A DNA stretch of 64,000 bases from Patiria pectinifera (Eukaryota > Echinodermata > Asteroidea > Valvatida > Asterinidae), in the NCBI GenBank assembly GCA_029964075.1, contig CM057129.1:14375430-14439429 (forward strand), in the 5' to 3' direction. The notes under the pieces are model-generated. The model worked only from the letters and a program-made list of their open reading frames with translations. It was not told the origin of the DNA and did not search any database. Of the stretch, positions 1 to 9,347 are shown one piece after another. Position 1 is the stretch's first letter; every line of letters begins with the position of its first letter. Made by a program: the position numbers and the translations under genes.

Positions 1-370
1 ACTTGCAGACGATGCCGGTGCGTGGAAACCGCTCCTATCCCCCGGCGAAGACGGCCGAGTTGCCCGTGGCCGTTCTTGCGTGCCTTGTGATCCGCCATTA
101 GTAATCGAGTCTCTTGTCGAGAGAGGGCGTCCTTCGGCAGGGCCGCTAGCTGGGTCGGCCGTGTGCAGCAACGAATGCGGGTCGGTTAACGCGCGTATCG
201 CCCGCGCTTGAGCGCGGGTTTGACTCGGTCGCTGAGAAATTTCTCCCGGACCACTCGCCGCTCTGCCCGAACCTGCGACGGCCCCTGCGTCGTCCCGTGC
301 TTTTCGTTTTCTCCCCCGACCTCTCGGCATCCTCGCATCAGTGACGATTCACACTTGGAGGTTTGGAGTC
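1..370. other. GC-rich segment of unknown nature
   Basis: This stretch is much richer in G+C and CpG than the rest of the window and contains short self-complementary words such as GCGCGCGTATCGCCCGCGC near 190. It contains no convincing exon: the open frame from 208 to 528 has biased composition and no recognisable domain. It could be a CpG-rich promoter or first-exon region of a gene outside the window, or ribosomal spacer DNA, but I recognise no rRNA gene sequence. Confidence 0.3.
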
Positions 371-607
371 GGCGTAAGGCCCGAAATTTTTTGGAATTTG
401 TTGACCAAATTTTTTACAATGTCTCCGGTGGTGAATCCGAAGAAAAAGTGAAGGTTCCCGCCAAGTGTGCGCGCGCCGCGAGCCAGTTCTTCCTTGTGAT
501 TGGATGCTCACGCGCGCACCAAGCATAAATGTTATTGGAACAACCGTACTCCCTCCCCCCGGAGCTAAAGTGCGTTTTTCGGAGACAAGCTCCGGAAAAA
601 CTGTATT

Positions 608-671
608 ATACTAACCCCTCAAATAGTTCATTTCTGAAAATTACAGCAAAAGCCAATGATGTACATTTCCT
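608..671 (+). mobile_element. 3' end fragment of the 510-bp TTAA element
   Basis: The 64 bases match the right end of the family described at 5991-6500, from the ACTAACCCCTCAAATAG word through to the terminal repeat. The target-type TTAA follows at 672-675. The left part is absent, so this is a truncated copy. Confidence 0.75.
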
Positions 672-675
672 TTAA

Positions 676-1551
676 ACTAAAGGCACCAAATGATGCTACA
701 TGTACATGTGTACACGTGTATTTTGTAAAAACTCAAAATCTGTTCTACATTGGCTGGAAAGGACCTGTAGTGCTTTACGGTTGGTTACATATGTACAAAT
801 GCAAGCAGCTTTCGATTGTTGTAAATGCTTTGTTGATGGACACACACAATGTACATTGTACATGTACATACCCTACATGTACATGGAATCCTGATAGCTC
901 AGCAAACAAAGCAAAAGAAATAATATATACATTGTACATGTACAGGGTCAGTAAAAAAAAAAAGCGGAACCCAAACCGCAAAAAATATATTTCATATTTA
1001 AAAAATATGTAGCACCAAAAATAATAATAACTGGAAAGCCAATTTCATAAGCTACTTTTGAAATTGATTTTCCTCCTTTTTTTGGGGGGGGGGGGGACTA
1101 CAGCTTACGTGTATTTGTGTGATTGGCAGGTGTATTTTTACTTTTCCTGTACCTGAGATGTATTACCGGTACCTGTATGTCATACTGGGTATGACAGACA
1201 ATGAATCCTGGCAGTGGTACATGTGCTTTTTTCGTATGAAAGTTTCCAATTAACTAGGAGCGCATGGCTTGCATTATTGAATTATTGTGAATACGAGGTT
1301 AACTTTGAAATTGTGAAAACAAGGCTGTCTTAGGGGCCATTCAGAATTTTCAATGTTTTAAAATTTCGATCTTTTTTCCAAATTGTGGGTGGGTGGGTCA
1401 AGCTAAATAATTGAAAATCGAAATTCACTTTCCATGGAAAAAAGATTAAAAAAACAAAGAAAGATAGATCTTTTGACTTGCCTGAACTACGCGCAAACGT
1501 TCCGATATCGCGATGCGTGTTTCTTTTCCAACTTTGTCCCCTGTATGTACT
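676..1551. other. Non-coding, TACATG-rich
   Basis: I see no gene here. The segment has many TACATGTACA words (700-950), short A-runs and a G-run near 1085-1096. Open frames in it are low-complexity translations of the TACATG words. Confidence 0.5.
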
Positions 1552-1697
1552 GTCAGTGGCGTAGCCAGGAATTTTTCAGTGGGGCGCTGGGGGGCTGGAA
1601 CATTTCATGGGGGGGGGCGTCATGTAGATCAATGATAATTTTTTTAGAAACTCAAAATCTCAGTGGGGGAGGCGACGTGGGGGAGGCTACGCCACTG
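1552..1697. mobile_element. Short TIR element (CAGTGGCGTAGCC ends)
   Basis: The segment starts with CAGTGGCGTAGCC and ends with GGCTACGCCACTG, its exact reverse complement, giving 13-bp terminal inverted repeats on a 146-bp element with a G-rich interior. A related copy at 27776-27953 lies in the opposite orientation and has a 9-bp target duplication, so the unit is mobile. A third, incomplete copy starts near 28559. No coding capacity. Confidence 0.7.
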
Positions 1698-3612
1698 CAG
1701 GTCATACAGTTAAAGTTTATGTAAACTTGTATGAAAAGTCAAAGAAAAGTAACTCCCATGATCTATTTGACACCAAGTTTGTGTTAACTTGCCGGTAACG
1801 CCCTAAAAAATTATCCAGACAAATATGTTTATTTTGTAACATTTTATGTTCGTCTGTCGGTCTTCTATGCTGTCATGTTTACTTTTAGGTACCTTCAATG
1901 GTACTATTTTTAATTAACCTGTTCATTTGTTTAATTAAACTAATAACGCACATATAGTTGCCAAATATGGCACTAACAAGTTTGAGGTCGGCAATTTCGT
2001 CTTTAAAAATCTGGGTACGTCGGTTTACCGTACACACAATTGTCCTGGAAACAACAGTACCAAAGTACAGAAAGTCGTACGCAAGAGCTCCCCAGCAAGT
2101 ATCGCTGACGCCATTATGATTCCAAAATTTCTCACTGTGTCACACAGTGAAATATCTAAACAGCGTCGTTGTATTGTGAACACATAAAAGCATTCAAGTC
2201 GCGTTCTTGCACACTTTTTGCAAGTCGACATAGATATCCTTGAACCACTGCCCCTGCTTTGCATAACAAGTGCATATGAATGAACGATTCGACTTTTAAT
2301 CAAAGAAATTTTTATGTACAGTCACCAGACTCTATTCAGTAAAGTCCCCGTACAGTGTGGCAGGGACACCAACAAGTAACACAACAACTAAAATTTTTTT
2401 TAAAAATTGATAAATATTCTGATTGAATTTCGTTAAAAGATACTTGTTGGTGAGGTATCACATATTTTATCACATAAAAGAGGAAGACCGACAACTTCAC
2501 GCCGTCACTGAACTAGACACACATGTACATGGTGTTCAAGTACATGTACATGCAAGTGCATGTACATGTACATATTCAGTTTTTTATTAATCGAAATTAG
2601 GGGTGGGTGGGTGGGTCAAAATAATTTGGAAAAAAAGTCGAAATTTTAAAACATTGAAAATTCTGAATGGCCCCTTAACATGTTAACTATTGTGAAAACA
2701 TTGCCAAGTACTTGTTATCATTCAGAATTTTATCAAGATTTAGCCTTTGTTAGTGTGCTATAAACTTTGCCCATTAGCAACAAATTTCAATATGTGTATA
2801 TTGTGTACCATTTAGGTGTACTGCTGTAATCATACATGTAGTTGACCTTCAGAACCATACACTTCAGAAGCATACAGCCCTCCCCCTCCTATAGGCCTAT
2901 GTATTGTGATTCCGTATATAAATGGGTTTTAAGCACAATTTTGATTATCCCCCATATGTACATGTGTATGTTGGTGATCCTGTGATTGTGTGCGTAGATG
3001 GTTCGTGACTTTGTGGTGTGGAAGCTGTGACAAACGTTTTGTATTTGTCACTTACTTGTGGGGCACCCAATGATGTATTTGTTATAATTTCGGTATTAGG
3101 GTCCTATGCACAGACACATGCATTTAAAAAAAAAAAGATTTGATAAGCACTTTTTTAATTACCGACGCCAGACTATAAACAGAAAATATAAACGAACACT
3201 ACTTCATAATTATTTGAAACCTAAGAAATAATTACTTACAAAAAAAAAGTTTTCTCTCTTCAACTAACCTTTGCAGAATGGAATATTTCATCTCAAGGCG
3301 TGAAGGAAGTTAAATTTAAGGCATCAAGTTCAAGACCAAACTTGTTGGATCTAAATTTAAAATTTATCTGGTCGCCACCTAGTTGATGGATTATCCCCTT
3401 GCAAGGGTCCATCAGGCATGCAACTTTTCCTCGGATCCGCTGATTTCCTCGTTTTTTTTACTTCTCATGAATGCCATTACAAATTGATCAACACTGTACA
3501 AAGTCTTGTGTGGTTTGGAATTTCCTCGTTTTTTTCTAAATTCCCAGTTGCATGCCTGGTCTATGATATGCAACAGATTCAGCGATTAAATTATGCTGTA
3601 ACAAGACTGCCG
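1698..3612. other. Intergenic, no gene seen
   Basis: Repeat-like and AT-rich sequence with TACATG clusters at 2520-2575. The words around 1345-1420 recur in inverted form at 2600-2675 (GGTGGGTGGGTCAA and GGCCCCTTAA/TTAGGGGCCATTC), suggesting the ends of an old inverted-repeat element of about 1.3 kb. Open frames at 2025-2303 (minus) and 3418-3627 (plus) show no domain and are judged spurious. Confidence 0.45.
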
Positions 3613-3787
3613 GCGCATTCTGTATAGGGTCTTTGGTAACCCGTTGTTACAATAAAATTGACCAATCAACAGCCTAGTCCACATTTCTGATCGAAATGAC
3701 GTCACAGTTTTTGACTGGCTGTCGCACGGGGTCACATAAAATATACATATAGTTATCAGCCATTTGACTATGGCTGTGCATACGTGA
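3613..3787 (+). promoter_or_regulatory. Candidate NLR promoter, partly repeat-derived
   Basis: Just upstream of the candidate first exon are a CCAAT box (GACCAATCAAC, about 3660), a CRE-like TGACGTCA (about 3697) and a TATA-like ATAAAATATA (about 3736), about 50 bases before the ATG at 3788. The part from 3613 to about 3705 matches, in reverse complement, a dispersed repeat at 42380-42480 that carries the same CCAAT and TGACGTCA words. Promoter function is inferred from motif order and position only. Confidence 0.4.
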
Positions 3788-3815
3788 ATGTCTAATCCTC
3801 AGACAAGTAGCCGCC
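3788..3815 (+). CDS. NLR gene, candidate first coding exon
   Basis: ATG at 3788 opens nine codons (MSNPQTSSR) plus one base before a GTAAAA donor. This leaves phase 1, exactly what the acceptor at 4530 requires, so the two join in frame through a proline codon. The open frame running on to 4006 enters a dispersed repeat (3958-4065), which favours splicing at 3815. The exon is tiny and rests on splice phase and position; another first exon is possible. Confidence 0.45.
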
Positions 3816-3957
3816 GTAAAAAGATTTTACATGGCAAAAAGAGATTGTTGGCAGAAGCAAGCAATACCAGGAAGAAAATGATAGCACACATTGAGTTTTT
3901 TGCCCGTGCACAAGTCCCCTCTTTAACAGTTTCAAAGAGAGCTCGGGGGAGAGACTC

Positions 3958-4065
3958 TTTAACCCCAACCTCACCTATATGTAAAGCTACAAAATACTAC
4001 TATTAGTAAACTGTAGTATGCAGTACTTCAGTATAAGTGGGCACAGCACTCATAGTGATTTTTAG
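3958..4065. repeat. Dispersed repeat, inverted copy at 48735-48835
   Basis: The words TGTAAAGCTACAAAATACTA and AAACTGTAGTATG, and the following ACTTCAG region, occur in reverse complement in a lamin intron at 48735-48835. No coding capacity; type unknown. Confidence 0.6.
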
Positions 4066-4529
4066 TATTTGGGACCCAAATTTTGGGTGCTGCATACATA
4101 ATTTCTGTAGTACGTGGCACTTTACCCCAAAGTAAGCTTATGGGGGTTAGGTAATAAAAATTTTTTTTCTGTTTCAGATTACATGGCATATGAAAATAGG
4201 GCATGGTAGGTAGGGACTTTTTTTGGGGGGGGGGGCAATTTTTTTTTTGTACGAATATGGAGGTGTCTGCGTGTAGTCAAGGGTAAAAGGTAGTAATTGA
4301 TGATTTTCAGGCTTTTTTCATTTCCCCCCCCCCAAAAAAATTTGTGATGCGCATTTTACTACATGTATATATATACACCATCCAGTACGCACACATGATG
4401 TGTCCCACCCCCTGGGACTCTCAAAATTGGCTGTAAAGCACCATCTTCATGTAATGTTCATTCACAGAGTTTATGTCTAGAGTGCATGAGGTTGATCTTG
4501 GGGAATTTCTTTTCCTGTTATTTCTACAG

Positions 4530-4724
4530 CCCAGTCTACAGAAAAGCCATCCAGAATCCAATCACTACTAAGCCGTCTTTTTCGAAGAGGCAGGCAACGC
4601 AAGAAAGACGCAAGCGCCCCTGATGAACAGGAATGCCCAGAAGGTGAAGTGACATCACAAGAGAAGGTTGATGCCTCAAGTAGAGTGTCACCTAGACATC
4701 ACCAGACACCAGGCGTGTCTCAAG
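4530..4724 (+). CDS. NLR gene, exon 2 (basic N-terminal module)
   Basis: The exon is bounded by a strong acceptor (TTATTTCTACAG) and a GTAATG donor, with phase 1 at both ends. Only one of the three frames is open and it matches the phase of the neighbouring exons. It encodes 64 full codons with a basic stretch (SRLFRRGRQRKK) followed by an acidic, Ser/Pro-rich tail. The pattern SRIQSLL plus a basic run recurs in exon 3 (SRLQSAL plus a basic run), so exons 2 and 3 look like an old duplication. The basic run could be a nuclear localisation signal. No named domain recognised. Confidence 0.6.
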
Positions 4725-4979
4725 GTAATGACCGACTTGATAGTATCCCAATTTGACAACTTTGTAGAGATGAGGTTACATCTGTAGATCACAGAGATAC
4801 AGGCGACCCACAGGTGTGTAAATCGATGACAGTAACACTGTTCTGTTCAGAGCAACGAAAGTATGATATGATATGATAATTTGTTGTCCACAATAAGCAT
4901 GTGAAAATTTGCTTTCCACCAGCAGTACAAATTCAAAACAGAGAGATAATACATGTATACATACAGATACCAGTCGCAA

Positions 4980-5317
4980 TAGGGCTCGCTCAATGACGGC
5001 CATCTCTGTAGAACTGCAACTGCATATTTTACGCAATCAAGCACGCATTGCGCAGTGTTGAAAATGTTCCAAACACGCAAACTTGTTGCTCCAATGACGT
5101 CATTTGAACAAGACCTATAAATAACATGCATGATCAGCATAATTACCGGTCATAAAGTTGCTCCAAATGTGTTCAAAATACGACGCAGCCGATGCGCGTT
5201 ATGCAAGTTGACGCTCAAAATGCTGATGCAAGTGGATGGTCTGTAGGAAATGACGTCATTTGAACGAGACCTATAAATAACATGCATGTTCAGCATAATT
5301 ACCTGTCATAAATTTGC
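4980..5317. repeat. Dispersed element with duplicated 75-bp flank
   Basis: The core (about 4995-5240, from GGCCATCTCTGTAG to TGGTCTGTAGGAAATGACGTCATTTGA) matches 44690-44890 in reverse complement. In this copy a block of about 75 bases starting at AATGACGTCATTTGAACAAG (5092) is repeated at 5233-5317, with few changes. The second copy runs straight into the acceptor of NLR exon 3 at 5323. No protein is encoded. Confidence 0.6.
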
Positions 5318-5323
5318 CCACAG

Positions 5324-5524
5324 TCGTGTCGTCAGCTAAGAAGCCTTCTTCCAGGTTACAGTCAGCACTGCGAAAGGTCAGGGGGAAGAGAGACTGTCGC
5401 AGCGATATGCCTCAAGTCAGTGACCAATGCAAAGTGCCACCTGGAAATGATGAACCCATGAATCAAGGAGAGGAGCCCAATAGACTACCGACTACCAAAG
5501 ATCTGCTCAAGAGTCCTCAACCAG
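5324..5524 (+). CDS. NLR gene, exon 3
   Basis: Acceptor TTTGCCCACAG and donor GTAAAA give a 201-base exon, phase 1 at both ends, open only in the linked frame. It encodes a basic patch (LRKVRGKRDCR) then a hydrophilic Pro/Asn/Glu-rich segment, and resembles exon 2. Because all the upstream NLR exons are phase 1-1, any of them could be skipped or included without losing frame, which would allow alternative isoforms. Confidence 0.6.
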
Positions 5525-5990
5525 GTAAAATAGGATGGAAATATGTCGGAGTAGCACCAGTAAAAAAGCTGTAATTTAGATTCATTAGTAGAAATGTTCC
5601 CGTTTTGTGAATGACTGAAACTGCAAGTTTGACAATGTAAAAGTTAAAATCTTTTTATGTATTTTCTTATATTTCCTTGAAAATGTAACCAGTTTACCAT
5701 TCCACAACTACGGAACAAGACTGTTTGATTGAACTGATCTCAATATTTACGCACAAATACAAACTAGATGTCTTCACCTTCCAAGAGTAAGATTACAGAT
5801 TTCATATCTGGCAGTACTTACTTGCAATCCATCATTCACCTAAGCATCTATCGATTGCACCAGCATTGGCTGATAGTGAAAATATAAGTCAGCGTGGAAG
5901 GGAAGAGATTGCATCTTCTCTAGAAATTGTACACATGTACAAGTTCTGAACTTGCTCCTGTGTTTTTATAACCCGTTGCAGGAAGGTTAA

Positions 5991-6500
5991 AGGGAATATA
6001 CAACATTGGAAAACAAAACTACCAAATTTTTACGAAATACCTAAATAGGATGTTGGTAAATGAAAGTCTAAAGCATCCTGTAAAATTATGGCACCTGGTG
6101 TGAAGTCATTTTCAAGAAAAGTGGTATTTTGTATAAATTTCCAACGGTGGTCGGCCGACCACCGTTGGAAAACCTAACTATTTTTCAACTACTGCTCTAA
6201 ATTTACCTTTTCTCAGTCCAAATTTTGTTTGCTATTGGTTACATGTGCATGAACGGGTGCAGGCCAGCTAGACTGGTTTCCTTACCTTACAATTTTCGGG
6301 CATCAATAAATTGATTCATTTCATCTTTAGTGGAGTCAGGGAACCAGACAACTTGAACATATTTGTCTTTCTTGGTTTTTCCAGTATTTCGAACACAAAA
6401 CTTCAAGCTTGTCAGTGTAACAGTATTTGATCTATTGTACTAACCCCTCAAATAGTTCCTTTCTGAAAATTACAGCAAAAGCCAATGATGTACATTCCCT
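5991..6500 (+). mobile_element. 510-bp TIR element flanked by TTAA
   Basis: The ends are AGGGAATATACAACAT and, in reverse complement, AGGGAATGTACATCAT, flanked by TTAA at 5987-5990 and 6501-6504. TTAA duplication is typical of the piggyBac superfamily. The interior holds a palindrome near 6141-6170 (CCAACGGTGGTCGG and its complement). There is no transposase frame, so it is non-autonomous. Related copies: 26130-26642, 33657-34169, 52718-53231, 60435-60938 and the fragment at 608-671. It sits in the intron between NLR exons 3 and 4. Confidence 0.85.
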
Positions 6501-6602
6501 TTAACCAAAACGCCTCTGGGCTTTGGGTATTCAGATTTTTTTTTTTACAATGGGTTCAGTATGAGGTTGTAAATTTAGCATGTTACTTTTCTTTGCATCA
6601 AG

Positions 6603-6764
6603 TACCACCTGATAGATTTGGTATGCCTCATCAACACGTTCAAGTGTCTTCACAAAATGTTTGCCGTGTGGAGAGTGTCAACGTCAGTGGCGATGGAAAC
6701 CCATGTTTCTTTGCACCAATTATTGAGCCCACCTTCAACGTCACTGTTGTGTCTGCACCAAAAG
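6603..6764 (+). CDS. NLR gene, exon 4
   Basis: The 162-base exon runs from an acceptor at CTTTGCATCAAG to a GTAAAAG donor, phase 1 at both ends. It joins exon 3 in frame and encodes 53 full codons. The C-terminal half is hydrophobic and beta-prone (VSGDGNPCFFAP, then TFNVTVVSAP). It contains the words HVQVSSQN and VNVSGDGN, loosely reminiscent of amyloid-type signalling motifs. I do not recognise a DEATH, CARD, DED or TIR fold. Confidence 0.6.
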
Positions 6765-6898
6765 GTAAAAGAAAACTGCAATTTATATGATCCATCTTAA
6801 TCCATGTTTAACAAGCAGTCTATACACTTACCTGAGGCTGAATTGTTAGTAGACATATCCATTAAGCCCTACCCCATAATATTTTTACCAGTCACAGC

Positions 6899-7758
6899 TA
6901 GGGGTGTGCATATTTGAGTTGTACGGGAACCGGGTACCGATGGAAGAAAAAACCATGGGTACCTGTGATGTAAGTACATATTAACCTGTAGGTCGATAAC
7001 CCATAGCAAGGCCACTTTGGCCAGTGTTGGGATTCTAGGAAGAATAAGGTGGGTGGTAGAGGACATATGTTGTGGTCAATAAATATCCTTACCCTCAGAA
7101 AGAGTGGAAGAGTTGGAAAACAAGAAAGAAGATGTGGAGAACTCCACTGAGGTGGTGGGGCTGACATCTAACAATGGTTTTAGGGACATATAACAAGTAA
7201 GGAAGGAAAGAATGGAAAATCTTGATTGAGGCATTGAGAGAATAGTGCACAGCATTTTGTATAGCTCCAGACTATCCAGAGTATGAGAAAATAGATTAGC
7301 CCAGAGAGTAGCAAGAGTATAGCAAGTGTGAGTCCAGTGTGTAGAGAACTTTAAGAGAACTTTAAGAATAATCAATGTTCACCGAGGTGGACAACGTGAC
7401 ACTACCCCTGAAAGAAACCCAACCCGAAATTCAAATAAGTTGCTGTTTAGATTGTTCATAAAGGTCCGCACGCTAATACTGCCACATTGGTGCACCAGTT
7501 CAGCAAGATACAAGTGGGTACAGTGAGCTTTACAGCTTTACGTTGTAAAGTGCAACTTTCAGGAGCGTCATAAATGGGAAATATGTTTTGTTTTCCCATG
7601 TAGCCTGGTTTGAATTTCCATAATCCTCCCAAAATGGCATTTGAAACCTTTTTAATTTGTAAAGTTAGCTGCGGGTACTCGATGCCATAATCTGGAACCG
7701 GTTCCTGACATTGACGGTCAAGAACTCGGGTACCCCCCAGTACCAATGCACAGCCCTA
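6899..7758. mobile_element. Non-autonomous hAT-type element, 860 bp
   Basis: The ends are TAGGGGTGTGCAT and (reverse complement of the right end) TAGGGCTGTGCAT, flanked by a perfect 8-bp direct repeat GTCACAGC at 6891-6898 and 7759-7766. An 8-bp duplication with TAGGG-type ends is diagnostic of the hAT superfamily. The interior has only short open frames with no transposase motifs. It lies in the intron before NLR exon 5 and directly abuts the element at 7776. Confidence 0.85.
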
Positions 7759-7775
7759 GTCACAGCTGTGATTAA

Positions 7776-8088
7776 CCCTCCTGCTATTTAAACAGTCACA
7801 GACAGTCAAAATTCTCTTCCACTTCCCCTGCTATACTTTTAACAAATGCTAGTCACCAGCAGTCACATCATATGTCAGGCAAAGCACTAAGCAGGCAAGT
7901 TGTGGTCACAGCTGTTTTATCACTCACCCAGAGTCAAAGCATAGCTGTATCAAGTTACTTAAACAGTCCTAGCCAGTCAACCCTGCTTTACGTAGGCTGG
8001 GAATTCTTAACTGTTGAAAACAGTCACTTGTTTGATTTTGACTGATGAAAGGACTGCTTGGCACAGCATGTTTGTTTGCATAGGAGGG
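7776..8088. mobile_element. MITE with CCCTCC ends and TTAA duplication
   Basis: The left end CCCTCCTGC and right end ATAGGAGGG are inverted repeats, flanked by TTAA at 7772-7775 and 8089-8092. CCC ends with TTAA duplication fit the piggyBac type. The 313-bp unit has no coding capacity. A shorter relative lies at 43100-43240. Confidence 0.7.
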
Positions 8089-8155
8089 TTAATGTTCTAC
8101 GAATGTCTGACTTATGTGCACTCATGTAAGATGTGTGTGGCTATAAAATTGTCGT

Positions 8156-8477
8156 GTGCCCGGCAGAAGGGCATATGCGCGTATGCCCTTATGCGCGAAC
8201 GCGTAATCACCAAAATGTTCCCAGCAAAAGGGCATATGCAGAAAAGTTGCCTCTATTTTAATGAAATTTAAACATTTTTGTCAGAAATTAATACAAGTTG
8301 TTCCAAAACTTATGATTCATACGTGTGACAACTTTCAAATTTGTACGATATATATTACGTGCGGGAGAACATTGGATTCACAATACGTGCGGGGTAACAT
8401 TGTAACCCTTCAATGCAATTTTCTTGAAAATGATTTTTGCGTCAGAACGCTCATTTATTTGCCCTTCTGCTGGGCAC
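8156..8477. mobile_element. MITE with 18-bp terminal inverted repeats
   Basis: GTGCCCGGCAGAAGGGCA at 8156-8173 is the near-perfect reverse complement of 8460-8477 (TGCCCTTCTGCTGGGCAC), giving a 322-bp TIR element. The interior contains further GGGCATATGC palindromic words. It lies about 115 bases before NLR exon 5. Related words recur at 41620-41990. Confidence 0.65.
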
Positions 8478-8591
8478 CCAGCGAAATGCAGTGTAACATA
8501 TTGGAGCGGCAGACACATGAATTTTGTTTTGTGTGTGCTGGGCAGGGACTAATGGATATGTGTATTGTATTATGTTGCTGTTGGCTTGCAG

Positions 8592-8711
8592 ACCAAGGGC
8601 AAGACAAACAAGTTACACAACCTCCATACTCTCTTGAAGCTATCTTGGAAAATCAGCATGTCTCACAAGAGGGCCCCACCAGTACACAGGATGGTAAATT
8701 GCCAACACCAG
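8592..8711 (+). CDS. NLR gene, exon 5
   Basis: The 120-base exon has acceptor TGTTGGCTTGCAG and donor GTAAAAC, phase 1 at both ends. It encodes 39 full codons of hydrophilic, Gln-rich sequence (DQGQDKQVTQPPYSLEA). No domain recognised. It joins exon 4 in frame and can feed the acceptor at 9281. Confidence 0.55.
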
Positions 8712-9280
8712 GTAAAACAAAATAATAATTAATAAAAAAATTTTAAAAAAATTACAAGTACATTCCTTGTTCAACACCAGAAACTAAATGGAATGATTCA
8801 CAATTCAGTGTGCCCTCAAAAAGGTTACCATTGAGAGTCTACATGTATATTTGTGGCATATGGGAAAGTAGTCAACAAATGTGTGCCAAATGGTATTCCT
8901 TTCACACAAACTTGCAGCAATTTTCATAGTTTTGGGTGCATGAGACGTAAGTTGAAATTTGTTGTGGGTGAATCATGAAGAGTTTGTTTACAAGGGTTCC
9001 AAAGTGTGTTTATGTTTGTGTGGTATTGCACGTAACTGCAGGATGTAGTTGTATATTGTAGGTGTATATAAGGATTTCGACCTCAAATGTTGAATTATCC
9101 TTTTCCACGCCAACATTTGGTCGTGCACTGTATCTTACATCACTCCTACTGAATAATTTTAAAATTATTGAAACATTTGGTTATTCAGTATACCAAATAT
9201 GGATAGGCCCATGCCAGTTTTGAGACACTGCCACATGTGCCACATTTTTTAGGTACGAGTACGTGTATGTCTTTCTCCAG
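8712..9280. other. NLR intron, nothing recognised
   Basis: Ordinary AT-rich intron sequence ending in a good acceptor (GTATGTCTTTCTCCAG at 9280). I see no repeat family or gene in it. Confidence 0.5.
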
Positions 9281-9347
9281 ATGTGAAGATAAATGTACAT
9301 GTGGATGTTTACACATTCAATCAATACAGAGATCCCGTCATCAAGTG
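9281..9347 (+). CDS. NLR gene, small exon 6 before the NACHT exon
   Basis: After the acceptor at 9280 the phase-1 frame from exon 5 reads DVKINVHVDVYTFNQYRDPV, then meets TAA at 9349. A GTAAGC donor at 9348 removes that stop and leaves phase 2. The only matching acceptors before the NACHT reading frame are very close (exon starts at 9388 or 9397), implying an intron of only 40-49 nt. If that intron is not real, the gene has a frameshift here, or the NACHT exon uses its own start. Confidence 0.4.

Noticed and set aside
208-528. 106-aa open frame at the left edge
   Set aside because: High-GC composition favours open frames; no domain, no splice context and an opposite-strand frame overlaps it.
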